Origin: Methylococcaceae bacterium
Lineage (GTDB): Bacteria > Pseudomonadota > Gammaproteobacteria > Methylococcales > UBA1147
Direction of reading: 5' to 3'
Length of the DNA: 7,429 nt
Assembly: GCA_022616595.1 (NCBI GenBank)
Contig: JAKEEL010000100.1
Location: 1 to 7,429, forward strand
How positions within the stretch are numbered: the stretch's first letter is position 1; each line of letters opens with the position of its first letter. Under the pieces are notes generated by a model that was given only the letters and a program-made list of their open reading frames with translations, was not told the origin of the DNA and made no database searches. Positions 5,051 through 7,429 of the stretch are shown piece after piece. A program made the position numbers and the translations under genes.

Positions 5051-7429
5051 ATGTCCGCACGCCCAATACCGGCTTGGGTAAAAAAACTCAAAATACCGGC
5101 CTGGATTTTCGCCGGCCTGGTTTTGTTATACGCAGTTTCAGGATTTTGGGTGGCTCCTTATCTCATCGAACGAAACCTGCCCGCCATTCTCGAAAAACAA
5201 CTGGGCCGGACGGGTTCGATCCGGGAGGTCTCCTTAAACCCATTTACCCTCAAAGTCGATCTGAAGGGTTTTACCGTTCAAGACAGGAAGGGAGGTCGTT
5301 TCGCCGGGTTTGACGAGTTTTTCATCGATCTCGAGTGGTCTTCCCTGTTCCAGCGCGCGGCGGTATTCGATGAGATCCGCCTCATCGGTCTGTTCGTCGC
5401 GATCCAAAAGTTCAAGGACGGCGCCTTCAATTTCGATGATCTACTCGCCTCGCCAGACGCCAAGGAACCCGAACCGGAAGAAGATTCCTCCGCGTTTCCG
5501 GTCCGGGTCGCCAAGCTCGAAATCCGCGAGGGCAGCGTAGTATTCGAGGATCAATCCCGAAAAAGCCCTTTTCGCTCGCAGATTTCCCCGATCAACCTGT
5601 CGGTTTCAGATTTCCATACCTACCTGGACCGCGGCTCGCAAGTTCATTTCAAGGCGGATTTCGACAGCGGCGGAAGCTTGGACTGGCAGGGGGACATCAA
5701 TGTCACGCCATTGCGCTCGAACGGACGGATCGTGCTGTCCCATTTCAGACCGATATTGATTTGGCAGTATATCCAGGATTCGGTGAATTTCGAGATGCGC
5801 GACGGAGCCTTCAACCTGGACGCCCGCTATAAAATCCACCTGAAAGGCGATGCGCTTCAGGTCGAGGTCTCGGATGGCAAATACGAACTCGAAAATCTCC
5901 AGATCGCCCGGAAAGGCAATCCCGAGCCCCTGATCGAACTTCCCCGCACGACACTGGACGGGATCGCTTTCGATCTGATCGGGCAAAAGCTTTCGATCGA
6001 GTCCGTTTCATCGGAGAAAGCCAACATCCATGCCTGGGTGCGTCCCGACAAGGAAATGAATTTCGTGGATTTGTTCGTGCCGGTCGCGGACCGCCAGGCC
6101 GCTGCGCCTCCCCGGCCTGCGTCGACAACCCCTGCGGACGATTCGAAGTGGTTGGTGGCGGTCCGCAAAGTCGCCTTGAACGATTACGCTTTCTTGTTCG
6201 AGGACCGCTCCCTCGCGACGATCATGAAGCTCGATTTCAAGCCTCTTCATATCACCCTGGAAAATTTCTCATCCGATCTGGCCGGAACGCTGCCCTTCAC
6301 CATCAGGACCGCGATCAATCGGACCGGCCATCTGGACGTCGCGGGCGGTCTGGGCTTGAATCCGCTGTCGACCGTGGTCAAGCTGGATCTGAAACTGAAT
6401 TTGACCGATTTCCAACCCTATATCGATCCGGTGACGAAGCTCGAATTCGGCAAAGGTGATGCAATCGTCAAAGGGGATGTGGATTTCAAATTGGAGCAGG
6501 GTTCCAAACCCCAGCTCAAGTTCAACGGCCTGGCCAGTATCGATGACTTCGTGGGCCGGGACAAAGTGCAGAACGAAAAACTGCTGGAATGGAAGACCTT
6601 GAAATTCGAGCAGGTCGGCTTCAACCTGGGGCCGATGAAGGTATCCGTCAAGGAAGTGATCGCAGACCGGGCCTATACGCGTTTCATCATCAACGCGGAC
6701 GGAACGAGCAATTTCTCGAAGGTTTTCGGCGGTGAACGCGCCGCGCAAGGGAAGGGCGAACAATCTGCCGCCTCGGCCCGCAAGAACGCCGATAAGACAC
6801 CGGAGCCCTTGATTCAAATCGATACGTTAACGGTTAAAAACGCCTCGGCCGATTTCGCCGATCATTCGCTGAAACCAAATTTCTCAACCGGCATGGAAGG
6901 CCTGAACGGGGCGATCCGGGGTTTTTCCACGGACCGGAAATCTCGCGCCAAGATCGATCTCAAGGGCAGGGCGGACCGGACAGCGCCGGTCCGCATCCAG
7001 GGGCAAATTCAGATTTCCAATCCCGACAACTATACCGACATCGGTCTCGACTTCAATAACCTAAGCCTTAGCAGCCTGAGTCCCTATTCCGGGAAATTCG
7101 CAGGCTACAAGATTGAAAAGGGCAAAATGTCGGTGGATCTGAAATATAAGATCGAACAAAAAAAAATGGCCGCCGAGAATACTATCGTGATCAAGCAGTT
7201 GACTCTCGGGGACCAAGTGGAGAGCCCGGATGCGGTGTCCCTTCCCTTGTCACTCGCGATCGCGCTTCTGAAGGATGCCGATGGCGTGATCAACCTCGAC
7301 CTGCCGCTGAAGGGCAGTCTGGATGATCCCGAGTTCAGTATCTGGGGCATCATCGGCGACGTGCTGCTGAATCTGATCACCAAGGTGGTGACTTCGCCCT
7401 TTGCGGCGTTGGCGAGCTTGGCCAATGGC
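5051..7429 (+). CDS. DUF748 / AsmA-like inner-membrane-anchored protein, partial at right edge
   Basis: Member of the AsmA-like group, whose studied relatives (AsmA, TamB, YhdP, YdbH) are anchored in the inner membrane, span the periplasm and are implicated in phospholipid transport or outer-membrane assembly. I read 793 codons by hand without a stop; the frame leaves the window. A membrane helix lies at about 15-37, followed by the typical AsmA start (APYLIERNLPAILEKQLGR, 35-53, then the VSLNPFTLKVDLKGF block). Three related modules are visible: 151-190 (FEDQS at 165-169), 371-410 (FEDRS at 383-387) and 588-630 (FADHS at 602-606). Each comes just after a Pro/Ala/charged linker (135-150, 350-364, 560-586). 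The C-terminal family signature is clear: GDQVESPDAVSLPLSLAIAL, then LPLKGSLDDPEFS and VTSPFAALASL, so little beyond the family tail should be missing. The ATG has GGGGA six bases upstream. The exact substrate is unknown. Confidence 0.9.
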   Translation, partial: MSARPIPAWVKKLKIPAWIFAGLVLLYAVSGFWVAPYLIERNLPAILEKQLGRTGSIREVSLNPFTLKVDLKGFTVQDRKGGRFAGFDEFFIDLEWSSLFQRAAVFDEIRLIGLFVAIQKFKDGAFNFDDLLASPDAKEPEPEEDSSAFPVRVAKLEIREGSVVFEDQSRKSPFRSQISPINLSVSDFHTYLDRGSQVHFKADFDSGGSLDWQGDINVTPLRSNGRIVLSHFRPILIWQYIQDSVNFEMRDGAFNLDARYKIHLKGDALQVEVSDGKYELENLQIARKGNPEPLIELPRTTLDGIAFDLIGQKLSIESVSSEKANIHAWVRPDKEMNFVDLFVPVADRQAAAPPRPASTTPADDSKWLVAVRKVALNDYAFLFEDRSLATIMKLDFKPLHITLENFSSDLAGTLPFTIRTAINRTGHLDVAGGLGLNPLSTVVKLDLKLNLTDFQPYIDPVTKLEFGKGDAIVKGDVDFKLEQGSKPQLKFNGLASIDDFVGRDKVQNEKLLEWKTLKFEQVGFNLGPMKVSVKEVIADRAYTRFIINADGTSNFSKVFGGERAAQGKGEQSAASARKNADKTPEPLIQIDTLTVKNASADFADHSLKPNFSTGMEGLNGAIRGFSTDRKSRAKIDLKGRADRTAPVRIQGQIQISNPDNYTDIGLDFNNLSLSSLSPYSGKFAGYKIEKGKMSVDLKYKIEQKKMAAENTIVIKQLTLGDQVESPDAVSLPLSLAIALLKDADGVINLDLPLKGSLDDPEFSIWGIIGDVLLNLITKVVTSPFAALASLANG

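Noticed and set aside
4960..5313. A 117-codon plus-strand frame overlapping the start of the DUF748 gene
   Set aside because: Out of frame with the AsmA-like protein, which has a ribosome site, membrane helix and family motifs; the alternative has an arginine-rich, low-information translation.

Overview
The window looks like ordinary chromosomal DNA from a moderately GC-rich Gram-negative proteobacterium. A gammaproteobacterium is my best guess, from the MsrP/MsrQ pair and the DUF748/AsmA-like envelope protein, but this is inference from gene content only. I saw no mobile element, tRNA, rRNA or CRISPR array. Genes are tightly packed, and each has recognisable family motifs except one.

Left part (1-2065, minus strand): a two-gene ethanolamine ammonia-lyase unit, eutB followed directly by eutC, with eutC running off the left edge. 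The enzyme uses adenosylcobalamin to split ethanolamine into acetaldehyde and ammonia. No microcompartment shell, eutA or permease gene is in view, so this may be the short, compartment-free type, but the operon continues outside the window.

Middle (2066-2232): a 167-base divergent control region. It holds a very good sigma70-type promoter for eutB (TTGACC, 17 bases, TATAAG on the minus strand). An imperfect dyad covers the eutB -35 and reaches towards msrP. A 7-bp hairpin lies in the eutB leader.

Right of it (2233-3860, plus strand): msrP and msrQ, two bases apart. Together they form the periplasmic methionine sulfoxide repair system: MsrP is a Tat-exported molybdoenzyme and MsrQ its haem-bearing inner-membrane electron donor. 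A 251-base gap with a possible weak terminator follows.

Right part (4112-7429, plus strand): a secreted protein of unknown function (283 aa, no cysteine), then a large inner-membrane-anchored DUF748/AsmA-like protein cut by the right edge just after its characteristic C-terminal signature. That protein shows three related modules, each introduced by a low-complexity linker. These two genes plausibly act in the cell envelope, but nothing in the sequence links them functionally beyond being neighbours. No clear novel system was found. The best leads are the unknown secreted protein beside the AsmA-like protein, and the dyad between eutB and msrP.
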